Shown here: positions 17,292-24,531 of the stretch, in pieces
Layout: every line of letters starts with the position of its first letter
Numbering within the stretch: position 1 is the first letter of the stretch
Notes under the pieces: model-generated
The model's input: only the letters and a program-made list of their open reading frames with translations
Told to the model about the DNA's origin: nothing
Database searches by the model: none
Translations under genes and position numbers: made by a program
Assembly (NCBI GenBank): GCA_002151545.1
Contig: CP021237.1
Coordinates: forward strand, 5,766,001-5,830,000
Direction: 5' to 3'
Source of the DNA: Sphingobacteriaceae bacterium GW460-11-11-14-LB5
Lineage (GTDB): Bacteria > Bacteroidota > Bacteroidia > Sphingobacteriales > Sphingobacteriaceae
DNA length: 64,000 bases

Positions 17292-17450
17292 TTATTTTTT
17301 TACGGGCTTAATATCGGAAAAATCTACACCACATTTACAATTACCACCACATCCATCTTTTTTTACCTGTAAAGATTTAAAAACCAAACGGCCAACATAT
17401 ACCAATGCTACCGCAAAAAGTAAAAAGACTAAAATCGTTTGAATATCCAT
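17292..17450 (-). CDS. FeoB-associated Cys-rich membrane protein
   Basis: A 52-residue protein with one N-terminal membrane helix (about residues 4-21), then a short basic linker and a cysteine cluster (CGGNCKCG near residues 38-45), the layout of the FeoB-associated Cys-rich family. Such proteins usually sit beside feoA/feoB in ferrous iron uptake; no feo gene is in this window, so the role here is open. The ATG at 17450 is chosen because a perfect TATATTTG element lies four bases upstream; the longer frame from 17522 has no such support and begins with unrelated residues. It ends 12 bases before the Crp/Fnr start. Confidence 0.78.
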   Translation of the reverse strand: MDIQTILVFLLFAVALVYVGRLVFKSLQVKKDGCGGNCKCGVDFSDIKPVKK

Positions 17451-17454
17451 AATG

Positions 17455-17462
17455 CAAATATA
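17455..17462 (-). promoter_or_regulatory. Putative -7 promoter element of the Cys-rich protein gene
   Basis: Minus-strand TATATTTG, a perfect TAnnTTTG match, ending four bases before the ATG at 17450. Use of this site would give an almost leaderless transcript covering the small protein and perhaps the Crp/Fnr gene. Confidence 0.5.
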
Positions 17463-17675
17463 AGTGCTTTTAGGAGTACGGTGTTCAGATGAATGTAAAT
17501 TATTGAGATACGGTTTTATCACCGCGGAAACGGGGTTTTTTATCTTGAATAGATGAATTATTATTTCTTTCGTTATAATTCATGTATCTACGAACTTTTT
17601 TGCTTGCCACGGAATCACGGAAGGAGCATATCTGTGTTTTATTCTTTGTAATCTCCATGGTAAAGAAAACAAGAA

Positions 17676-18863
17676 CTATTCTTCCATAAAACCTACAGTA
17701 CCACCAACCCAATCGAAATCGGCATTGTAACGAACGCCAATCATTTTGCCTTTGCTTAACCTGGCCAGATTGATGCAAAGCTGAGGCTCGCCACCATCGG
17801 GCCATAAGTACATCATTCTTACTTCTGCCTTTACACCACCATCAGGCGCCTGTACGGCTGGCTCGTAATTTACTTTTCTTTGTAAAATCCAGTTTTCGGG
17901 ATCTTTTATATTGCTAATGTCTGTTTCGCTAACATCGATAATTACACCCATGCCAGCAAAAGAGAATAAAGGCTTAAGTACGTAATTTTCTAAATCTTTA
18001 GGGATTGTATTCAACTCATTTAAAAAACGTGTTTCAGGTACAAATTCGCTTTTTAGAAATGGCATGGTGTACTTACTGATGCGGTAAAACCAGTTAGGGT
18101 GCGTTACCCATTCCACGTCCAGCTCCTCACGTGGATCGAAGCTGTTTTTAAAAATTTCAGTATTATCGGCCACTTCATCAAAAATCAGGCGGTTATAAAT
18201 CCTTTTTAACCGGATCTTTTTGCCATCTTCTTCGTAAAAGAGCTGTTTGCCTGCTTTTTTAATGTCTTCCAGTGCCAAAATTTTAATACCAAGCATGTTT
18301 TGGGTAACCAAAAAATCGATAGCCGTTTTCTGGTTAAGTGCATCTACATCCATTAAGGCCACTTCTTCTGGCTGATGTTTACCAATAATAACCTCTTTAA
18401 GCAGGTTGATGTACTTTTCTTCGGTAAATCCGTTTAAAAAATAATTAACCGAATGATCTATTTCGAAACTGCTTTGAAACGTTTTGGCCAGATGATGCTG
18501 AAAGCCATATAAGGAAGGAAATCCCTGCATTTCGATTAACATGGGAACAAGTTCTCCCCCTTCATTTTTACATATGCCAAAATCGAAAGTTAAAAAATGA
18601 GGTTGCTCATTTTCATTGGGCACATTCCAGCTTACAGGAATTGATTTTTGGGTGAGTTCCTTAAAGTTAGGTTGCTTTATTAATTTTATGATTTCTTCAC
18701 CCGCTGCAATCAGTTTTTCTTTTAACGCTTTAGGTAAAAAAACTGGCGTTTCTGCCACACGAAAAGGAATTGGTGGATAGCCATTTTGCAATTCGGCAAG
18801 GAAGTTTTGATACTTCTCTTCGGTAAACTGCTGGTTATATTTTTGGCGTTGAGCAGGTATCAT
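17676..18863 (-). CDS. ATP-grasp-like protein of the amidoligase cluster
   Basis: Protein of 395 residues, not matched to a named family from memory. The C-terminal 120 residues resemble the ATP-binding half of ATP-grasp ligases: YVLKPLFSFAGMGV (Lys-Pro and glycine-rich loop), WILQRKV at the hinge position, then AEVRMMYLW and ARLSKGKMIGVRYN, whose Arg and Asn could bind nucleotide and metal. The N-terminal part includes MLIEMQGFPSLYGFQ. It is the last gene of the run that starts with an ATP-grasp ligase at 22635, 14 bases after the preceding gene. The inferred role is a ligase step in making an amide-linked metabolite. Neither substrate nor chemistry can be read from the sequence, and glutathionylspermidine-synthase-like ligases are an alternative comparison. 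Confidence 0.65.
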   Translation of the reverse strand: MIPAQRQKYNQQFTEEKYQNFLAELQNGYPPIPFRVAETPVFLPKALKEKLIAAGEEIIKLIKQPNFKELTQKSIPVSWNVPNENEQPHFLTFDFGICKNEGGELVPMLIEMQGFPSLYGFQHHLAKTFQSSFEIDHSVNYFLNGFTEEKYINLLKEVIIGKHQPEEVALMDVDALNQKTAIDFLVTQNMLGIKILALEDIKKAGKQLFYEEDGKKIRLKRIYNRLIFDEVADNTEIFKNSFDPREELDVEWVTHPNWFYRISKYTMPFLKSEFVPETRFLNELNTIPKDLENYVLKPLFSFAGMGVIIDVSETDISNIKDPENWILQRKVNYEPAVQAPDGGVKAEVRMMYLWPDGGEPQLCINLARLSKGKMIGVRYNADFDWVGGTVGFMEE

Positions 18864-18877
18864 GTATAATGTGTTGT

Positions 18878-19564
18878 TTAGATTTTGCCAAGTAGTGCGT
18901 CCTTATGTAGTTCCGTCAGTTTTAAATCCAAATCTGACATAAAACTGCATTGAATTATTTTTACTATTTCATTTCTATTGATGGTGTTAGGATTTCTTCT
19001 CACTTGCATATAATGATCTCTTGTAATTTTCATAGTGAGTTTACCAATTGAGATATATTCAATCTCCTGACGGAGCTTCATTGCTATCCAGTTAAAAATC
19101 AAACAAGTCAAAATCCCTGTCAAAGCAAATTTCCAATTAAAGAAAAAAGCTACCAATGAGATTATAAAACCACCAATAATTAAAAATATTAGCCAAGTTT
19201 TCATGGTTAAAAAATTAACTGGTATACCCAGTTCTTTTTGAAATGCTTTTATTTTCTTCCTACGACCAATCCTAGGGAAAACTTCATGAAGGCGAGTCCT
19301 AGGGGTAATACTTCCTCTATCAATTTTTTGTGAAACAGCGATGGCACTTCGGATCTTATAAAAGGCTTGTTGAGAGGTACAACTTTCTTCATTCTGATAA
19401 GCAATGTTATCTTGGAAAACCTGGCAGATATCTCCAAATGTTTTTGTTTCTGAAAAAGCATCAGATGACAAATTGAGTTCGAAAGCTTTTGCTATGTAAC
19501 CTAGTGTATCTTCTACATCCCGTAATTCGATATCTTGTAGCTTATAGTCTTCTACCGCTTTCAT
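18878..19564 (-). CDS. Unrecognised membrane protein within the amidoligase cluster
   Basis: Protein of 228 residues of no family I can name. Residues 1-130 are soluble, with two short helical repeats that loosely recall an acyl-carrier fold (AKAFELNLSSDAFSETKTFGD and, after CTSQQAFYKIR, ITPRTRLHEVFPR), but no DSL phosphopantetheine serine is present. A hydrophobic hairpin of two helices (about 120-163) follows, then a basic-to-acidic soluble tail. It begins 11 bases after the amidotransferase and ends 14 bases before the ATP-grasp-like gene, so it is co-transcribed. The base composition is visibly more AT-rich than its neighbours, so it may be a later insertion in the operon. Confidence 0.6.
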   Translation of the reverse strand: MKAVEDYKLQDIELRDVEDTLGYIAKAFELNLSSDAFSETKTFGDICQVFQDNIAYQNEESCTSQQAFYKIRSAIAVSQKIDRGSITPRTRLHEVFPRIGRRKKIKAFQKELGIPVNFLTMKTWLIFLIIGGFIISLVAFFFNWKFALTGILTCLIFNWIAMKLRQEIEYISIGKLTMKITRDHYMQVRRNPNTINRNEIVKIIQCSFMSDLDLKLTELHKDALLGKI

Positions 19565-19575
19565 GAGTGTTAGTT

Positions 19576-20403
19576 CTATGCCTCTTGTAAATTCCCAATT
19601 GCTTTTTGTAAGAAATTAGGTAAAATAACACTTTGCGTCAGCACAATCCTTGCCGGATCGTCTAAACTGTTTAACATATCCAGGTATTTTTGTTCGCCGT
19701 GCATATCAACAATAGCCTTTTTCTTTTCCTCCTGAAGCAAATACATTTTCATGCCTACCGGATCAGCTTCTGGATGGAACTGTGTACCGATAATTTCATC
19801 AGAGAAGCGGATTGACATCATACAGCGTTCTAAATCGACATGTTTACGTTCTTTTTCGATAGCCAATAATTTAGCGCCTTTTTTCTCGAAAGCAGCAAAA
19901 TCTGGTTCGATAACCTGCCAGTCTCTGCTATCGACTGAAAAGAAAGGGTTGGTGATGCCATTAAAAATTTCGTCTTTTTCTCCATCTTCTGTTAAGGTAA
20001 TCGGGAAAATACCAAAAGCATTCGAGCGCCTTTCGGTTACATTGCCCAATTCATATTTCCTGCAAGCCAATTGGAAGGAATGGCAGATCAAAAAGGCATA
20101 CTTTTTTCTTTCGTCGTTTTTATGGTTAAAAGCTTCTATCTGATCTAAGAGGTGAAAGAAATCATTTTCCCATTGTTCACCCTTACTTTCAACCGGACTT
20201 CCTGGCCCGCCACTAGAGATATAAGCATCATATCCGATGCCTGGTATTTCTCCTTTTTGCCTTAAATCAAAAATATCAAAGCTTAAATCGATATTGTTTT
20301 CGTTTCTAAAACGGGATAAAATTTCCTGAATCCCCCGCATACCCTGATTAGGTGCGCCATTATTCATGTCAATAACGGCCACCTTTAAGCTACTTTTATC
20401 CAT
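19576..20403 (-). CDS. Class I glutamine amidotransferase-like protein
   Basis: Protein of 275 residues with the class I glutaminase triad: Cys107 in FLICHSFQLAC, and His210 and Glu212 in GTQFHPEADP. An early ISSGGPGSPVES loop supplies the oxyanion region. The nucleophile elbow is HSFQ after the cysteine, not the classical CxGxQ, so substrate and activity may differ from standard glutaminases; gamma-glutamyl hydrolysis is another possibility. It starts seven bases after the GCS2-type gene and sits between two ligase genes, which points to trimming or transferring a gamma-glutamyl-type amide in the same pathway (inference). Confidence 0.8.
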   Translation of the reverse strand: MDKSSLKVAVIDMNNGAPNQGMRGIQEILSRFRNENNIDLSFDIFDLRQKGEIPGIGYDAYISSGGPGSPVESKGEQWENDFFHLLDQIEAFNHKNDERKKYAFLICHSFQLACRKYELGNVTERRSNAFGIFPITLTEDGEKDEIFNGITNPFFSVDSRDWQVIEPDFAAFEKKGAKLLAIEKERKHVDLERCMMSIRFSDEIIGTQFHPEADPVGMKMYLLQEEKKKAIVDMHGEQKYLDMLNSLDDPARIVLTQSVILPNFLQKAIGNLQEA

Positions 20404-20410
20404 TATAAAA

Positions 20411-21511
20411 TTACTTTGCGCCTATAAGTGTTTGAGTAGTAATATAATCTACCACCGCCTCAAAGTTACCAGTTTGTTGGTAAACTGCCAACTGCCGGTC
20501 TGCGCCTGTGCCATGTTCGAGGATTTTATGCACGTAATTAATATCATCACGGCAGCCTAAATCATCTACTACATCATCCACAAAATCCAATAATTCTAAA
20601 ATAAGATTGCGGCAGTTTACTTCCATTTCTTTTCCAAAATCGATTAGATTCCCGTCAATTCCATAACGTGCAGCCCGCCATTTATTCTCGTTAATTAATG
20701 CTCTCGAATAACTGATAAATTCCATGTTCTGCAACCGTAATTTGTACAGTTTGGCACATAAAGCCTGAAATAATGCGGTAAAAGCCATGGTTTCATCAAT
20801 TAGCATCGGGCAATCGCAAATGCGGAACTCTACGGTATCAAAAAACGGATGAACACGAATATCCCACCAGATTTTCTTTGCATTGTCCATGCAATTGGTT
20901 TTGATGAGCAGTTTTACATAATTATCATAATCCTCTATGCTGTTAAAAATATCAGGAATACCGGTGCGGGGAAATTTATCGAAAATTTTGGTGCGGAAAG
21001 ATTTGTAACCTGTATTTCGTGATTCCCAAAAAGGAGAATTGGTTGATAAAGCAAAAACGTGCGGTAAAAAATACCTCACCTGGTTGGCAATATGAATGGC
21101 CAGTTCACGAGACTGGAAACCTACATGTACATGCAGGCCAAAAATGAGGTTAGAGCGTGCGGCTTCCTGCAGTTCGTTTACAATCTCATTATAGCGTGGA
21201 TGTTCAGTAATTAACTGTTTTTCCCAGTGCGAAAAGGGGTGAGTGCCAGCAGCGCCAATTCTTAAGCCTTGTTCGCCGGCGAGTTGTGATACGGTATAAC
21301 GTAACTGAGAAATCTCTTTACGTGCCTCGGTGGTTGTTTTACAAATGCCAGTTCCAACTTCTACTACAGCCTGGTGCATTTCGGCCTTAACCTGGTCTTT
21401 GTGAATTTTTTGTGCAGCCTCTACAATTTTTTGGTCGTGAGAAGTAAGCTCTCTGGTAACGGGATCAATTACCATGTATTCTTCTTCTATGCCCAGCGTA
21501 AACTCGTTCAT
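20411..21511 (-). CDS. Carboxylate-amine ligase, GCS2 (YbdK-like) family
   Basis: Glutamate-cysteine-ligase-like ATP-dependent ligase of 366 residues. The family N-terminus is clear (FTLGIEEEYMVIDPVTREL, with Glu residues that bind Mg-ATP). It is followed by EMHQAVVEVGTGICKT, LIFGLHVHVGF, LSTNSPFWESRNTGYKS and VEFRICDCPMLIDET, all in the expected order. Members join a carboxylate, usually glutamate gamma-carboxyl, to an amine; the natural substrates of YbdK-type enzymes are mostly unknown. It is flanked by an ATP-grasp ligase upstream (29 bases) and an amidotransferase downstream (seven bases), a grouping seen in predicted amidoligase pathways. Confidence 0.92.
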   Translation of the reverse strand: MNEFTLGIEEEYMVIDPVTRELTSHDQKIVEAAQKIHKDQVKAEMHQAVVEVGTGICKTTTEARKEISQLRYTVSQLAGEQGLRIGAAGTHPFSHWEKQLITEHPRYNEIVNELQEAARSNLIFGLHVHVGFQSRELAIHIANQVRYFLPHVFALSTNSPFWESRNTGYKSFRTKIFDKFPRTGIPDIFNSIEDYDNYVKLLIKTNCMDNAKKIWWDIRVHPFFDTVEFRICDCPMLIDETMAFTALFQALCAKLYKLRLQNMEFISYSRALINENKWRAARYGIDGNLIDFGKEMEVNCRNLILELLDFVDDVVDDLGCRDDINYVHKILEHGTGADRQLAVYQQTGNFEAVVDYITTQTLIGAK

Positions 21512-21540
21512 CCTGATATTGATTAAAATTTAAATCCCAA

Positions 21541-22635
21541 TTATTTTTTTGGTGCAGCTTTTTTAGGCTTTGCTGGTGCTTTTTCTGCTGTTGCCGGTTT
21601 CTTTGGTGTAGCTTTAGCCTTTTCTGTAACAGTAACTTTCTTTGGCGCTGCCGCTTTAGCCACCTTTGGTGTAGCCTTAGCCATTAGCGGTTTACCGCCA
21701 ACCGATGATTTGATGTATTCGCCCCAGGTTAAATTATCTTGTCCGTCTTTTTGCGCTTTAGCCCTTTCTATGGCATAATTGGCTGTGGTTTCTACTACCC
21801 AGTCAAAATTTTCCTGACCAACGCTTTTAATGTCGGCATCTGGTGCAGGGTTACAGAAATCGATTGCAATAGGCACGCCATCACGCACCGCGAATTCAAC
21901 CGTATTGAAATCGTATCCTAAATATTTACATAGTTTTAAGGTGTATTCTTCTACGGTTTTAAGCAGTTTTGGATCTGGCGATTTACCTTCTGTTGCATAG
22001 CGCAAATGATGTGGGTTCCGTGGATCGTACTGCATAATACGAACGTATTTTCCGCCTATGCAATAACACCTGAAATATTCTTCGAAAATAATTTCTTCCT
22101 GCAAAAGCATCACCAATTGTTGTGTGCCACTGTGTTTATCAAAAAAATCTTCTTTATCATGCAGTTTATAAACATCTCTCCAGCCCCCACCATCGTAAGG
22201 CTTCATATAGGCCGGAAAGCCAGTGTATTCGAAAATGGCATTCCAATCTAATGGCATGGTTAAGTTCGAGAAAGATTCTCCAGTGGTTCCTGCAGGGTGT
22301 TCCCGTGATGGGATTAAGGCAGTTTTGGGTACGGGTACACCAATTTGCTCAGCCAGTGCATTATTGAAAAATTTCTCATCAGCACTCCACCAAAATGGAT
22401 TGTTGATTACGGCAGTTCCGGTAATTGCGGCATTTTTTAATGATGCGCGGTAGAATGGTACATCCTGCGAAATGCGATCGATAATGACCGAATAACCTAA
22501 TGGTGCATTCTGAAATATTTTGTCGATTTTAACAGCTTCGGCAGTAATGCCTTTTTCTGCTTTTTGATTGATTCTTTCGATTACGGCTTCAGGAAAAGAG
22601 CGTTCCTGTCCAAATAAAATCCCTATTTTTTTCAT
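21541..22635 (-). CDS. ATP-grasp ligase with Lys/Ala/Pro-rich tail
   Basis: Protein of 364 residues. The ATP-grasp fold is seen in the N-terminal Rossmann-like segment (MKKIGILFGQERSFPEAV), the ATP-binding lysine region YMKPYDGGGWRDV (Lys145 followed by a glycine loop), the hinge glutamates 180-181 in LLQEEIIFEEY, and IDFCNPAPDADI, whose Asp259 and Asn262 should bind Mg. The fold is shared with D-Ala-D-Ala ligase and RimK. Residues from about 315 onward are an unusual basic low-complexity tail rich in Lys, Ala, Pro and Thr, like histone H1 C-termini; it is not part of the ATP-grasp domain. The ATG at 22635 is preferred to a TTG seven codons earlier. A perfect hairpin lies upstream at 22670-22710. 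Confidence 0.88.
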   Translation of the reverse strand: MKKIGILFGQERSFPEAVIERINQKAEKGITAEAVKIDKIFQNAPLGYSVIIDRISQDVPFYRASLKNAAITGTAVINNPFWWSADEKFFNNALAEQIGVPVPKTALIPSREHPAGTTGESFSNLTMPLDWNAIFEYTGFPAYMKPYDGGGWRDVYKLHDKEDFFDKHSGTQQLVMLLQEEIIFEEYFRCYCIGGKYVRIMQYDPRNPHHLRYATEGKSPDPKLLKTVEEYTLKLCKYLGYDFNTVEFAVRDGVPIAIDFCNPAPDADIKSVGQENFDWVVETTANYAIERAKAQKDGQDNLTWGEYIKSSVGGKPLMAKATPKVAKAAAPKKVTVTEKAKATPKKPATAEKAPAKPKKAAPKK

Positions 22636-22669
22636 CGTTTTAAATTTGTCTTTCAATGGTGATTAAGCG

Positions 22670-22710
22670 ATCATGAGCAGTGTTGCTGGTTGTACTTGTT
22701 TGCTCATGAT
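22670..22710. promoter_or_regulatory. Perfect inverted repeat upstream of the ATP-grasp ligase
   Basis: ATCATGAGCA (22670-22679) and TGCTCATGAT (22701-22710), 10 bp perfect with a 21-base loop, 35 bases before the ligase ATG. It could be an operator or a leader hairpin. It is followed by an AT-rich run of GTTAATTG-like words (22730-22765), which looks like dispersed repeat DNA. Confidence 0.35.
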
Positions 22711-22824
22711 GGTTTCATTGGTAAATTTTAGTTTAATTGTTTAACTGGTTAATCGGTTAATTGTTTTAAAACTGTAGTTCTTGCTAAGTAATCGACCCGG
22801 GATGTTGGTCTTTAGCCTAAATAA

Positions 22825-23532
22825 TTATAATTGTGCGATATAATCCGGAAACATTTCTCTCCAGATGGGCCAATCGTGATCAGCATTTTGCCTGATATCC
22901 AGCCAATGGTCGATGCCTTTTTTTCTTAAAATTTCTGATAAACGTTCATTGTCGCCCCTGCACATATCCCGATCGGTTGTACCCAGCACAATTTTCATGT
23001 AGTGTAATTCAGGATTACTGTTGTTCAGCAGGTTGTCAACAGGGTTGTTGAAATAAACATCATCATTGTAAAAACCATCCAGCTGGCCAGAAATATCGAA
23101 AGCGCCACTCATGCTAAACATATGGCTAACCAGCCAGGGATGCCGGAAAGCGAAATTAGCAGCATGGTAACCGCCAAAACTACAGCCGGCAGTAATAATT
23201 TTACTGTGTCCGGTTTCATGTCTGGCCAAAGGTGCTACTTCTTCCAGTAAATACTTGTCGTACCAGATGTGGTTTTTAACCCTGTCTGCAGGATGGATAC
23301 TTTTGTTGTACCAGCTTAATTTGTCAACACCATCCGGGCAATAGATCTTAATTTTTCCTTCGTTGATAAAACCCTCAACAGAATCGATCAACTTAAAATC
23401 TTTATTTTCAAAATATCGACCCATGCTTGTCGGGAACAGTAGGATAGGGATACCACCGTGACCAAAGATGAGCATGTCGATTTCGCCACTTAAATTCGGG
23501 CTGTACCATTTCTTATGTTCTTCTTTAACCAT
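22825..23532 (-). CDS. Esterase-like alpha/beta hydrolase (putative esterase family)
   Basis: Protein of 235 residues of the PF00756-type esterase family (EstD/antigen-85-like fold). The nucleophile elbow is AGCSFGGYHAANFAFRHP, the serine lying between Cys and Phe, and the acid and His of the triad are probably in LGTTDRDMC and NADHDWPIW near the C-terminus. There is no signal peptide, so it should be cytoplasmic. It lies upstream of the ATP-grasp ligase on the same strand but is separated by 189 bases including a hairpin. A second esterase of the same broad family is transcribed away from it on the other strand. Confidence 0.82.
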   Translation of the reverse strand: MVKEEHKKWYSPNLSGEIDMLIFGHGGIPILLFPTSMGRYFENKDFKLIDSVEGFINEGKIKIYCPDGVDKLSWYNKSIHPADRVKNHIWYDKYLLEEVAPLARHETGHSKIITAGCSFGGYHAANFAFRHPWLVSHMFSMSGAFDISGQLDGFYNDDVYFNNPVDNLLNNSNPELHYMKIVLGTTDRDMCRGDNERLSEILRKKGIDHWLDIRQNADHDWPIWREMFPDYIAQL

Positions 23533-23662
23533 AATAAAAATTGAATGACTTAAGGTATAAATTAAAATCTACAAAAAGAATAGCTTAAGCCGTAAAAATG
23601 ATACCAATCGAAAGCCAATTGTAAAAATTAACCTATGATAATTAATAGTTTACGGAGATTTG

Positions 23663-23670
23663 TACCTTTG
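23663..23670 (+). promoter_or_regulatory. Putative -7 promoter element in the divergent region
   Basis: TACCTTTG, a perfect TAnnTTTG match, 45 bases before the ATG at 23716. It drives the plus-strand esterase gene. I found no obvious TTG at the proper distance upstream. Confidence 0.6.
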
Positions 23671-23715
23671 CACCCTAATTCTGAGGCGATAGCCATGTGA
23701 TAGGGGATTTTGATT

Positions 23716-24528
23716 ATGATGTACACCACAATTTTATCGGTAAAAGTTAACACCAGCCACTTTAAAATACCCTCAGCTTATTTAAAGCATGAGGTAGAAA
23801 TAGATATTTATACACCTGAAGGTATTTTAGGGAATGAAAAAATAGAGCTTCTTTTATTAAATGATGGGCAGGATGTGGCCAAAATGGAGTTTAGCCGCAT
23901 TTTAGAAGAAGCCCACCATGGCAAAAGAAACCACAGGTTAATTGTTGTGGCCATTAGGGCATCAGCCGACCGATTAATGGAATATGGTGTTGCAGGCGTT
24001 CCTGATTTTAAGGGCCGCGGGGCGAAAGCCCACTTATACAGCGATTTCGTGATCAAAGAACTTTTACCTTTTGTTAAAAAGAAAATTGCAATGCCAATAA
24101 CCGGTAAAGTAGGTTTTGCCGGATTTTCTTTGGGCGGTTTATCTGCTTTTGATATTGCCTGGAACAATCCTTCTGCTTTTGATGCCGTTGGTGTTTTTTC
24201 TGGCGCATTTTGGTGGAGAAAAAAAGATTTGACCGAGGGTTATAGCGATGCCGACCGTATTATGCATGCGCAGCTGGAAAGTACTTCTACCAGTCCGGAT
24301 ATGAAATTCTGGTTAATGACCGGGACAGAAGACGAAAAGGCCGATCGGAATAAAAATATGATTATCGATTCGATAGATGATACGATTGATGTAGTTAAAA
24401 TACTCTTAAACAAAGGCTATAAAAGGCCTGACAATGTTTTTTACTACGAAAAAGTAGGCGGCAAACATGATGTTCCCACCTGGGAAAGTGTAATGCCGGC
24501 CTTTTTAGATTGGGCATTTGAAGTTTAA
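23716..24528 (+). CDS. Esterase-like alpha/beta hydrolase (second copy)
   Basis: Protein of 270 residues in the same putative-esterase family. The serine lies in FAGFSLGGLSAFDIAWNNP, a more canonical GxSxGG elbow than in the 22825 gene. The likely acid is in GTEDEKADRNK and the His in VGGKHDVPTWE. No signal peptide is visible. A TTG at 23710 precedes the ATG at 23716 (with another ATG at 23719); the ATG is favoured. It diverges from the other esterase and so forms the plus-strand arm of the amidoligase region. It could remove an ester-linked group from the pathway product (inference). Confidence 0.82.
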   Translation: MMYTTILSVKVNTSHFKIPSAYLKHEVEIDIYTPEGILGNEKIELLLLNDGQDVAKMEFSRILEEAHHGKRNHRLIVVAIRASADRLMEYGVAGVPDFKGRGAKAHLYSDFVIKELLPFVKKKIAMPITGKVGFAGFSLGGLSAFDIAWNNPSAFDAVGVFSGAFWWRKKDLTEGYSDADRIMHAQLESTSTSPDMKFWLMTGTEDEKADRNKNMIIDSIDDTIDVVKILLNKGYKRPDNVFYYEKVGGKHDVPTWESVMPAFLDWAFEV

Positions 24529-24531
24529 CGG

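Noticed and set aside
17500..17805. A 101-residue minus-strand frame, including a MEITKNKTQ start near 17658
   Set aside because: It begins inside the conserved C-terminal part of the ATP-grasp-like gene in another frame, and the remainder is low-information Asn/Lys/Arg sequence with CACGGAATCACGGAA-type repeat words. No promoter element precedes it.
23663..23715. TACCTTTGCACCC followed by GCGATAGCC words, considered as the start of a small RNA or riboswitch
   Set aside because: It fits a standard TAnnTTTG promoter with a short leader. I could not build a credible structured RNA from it.
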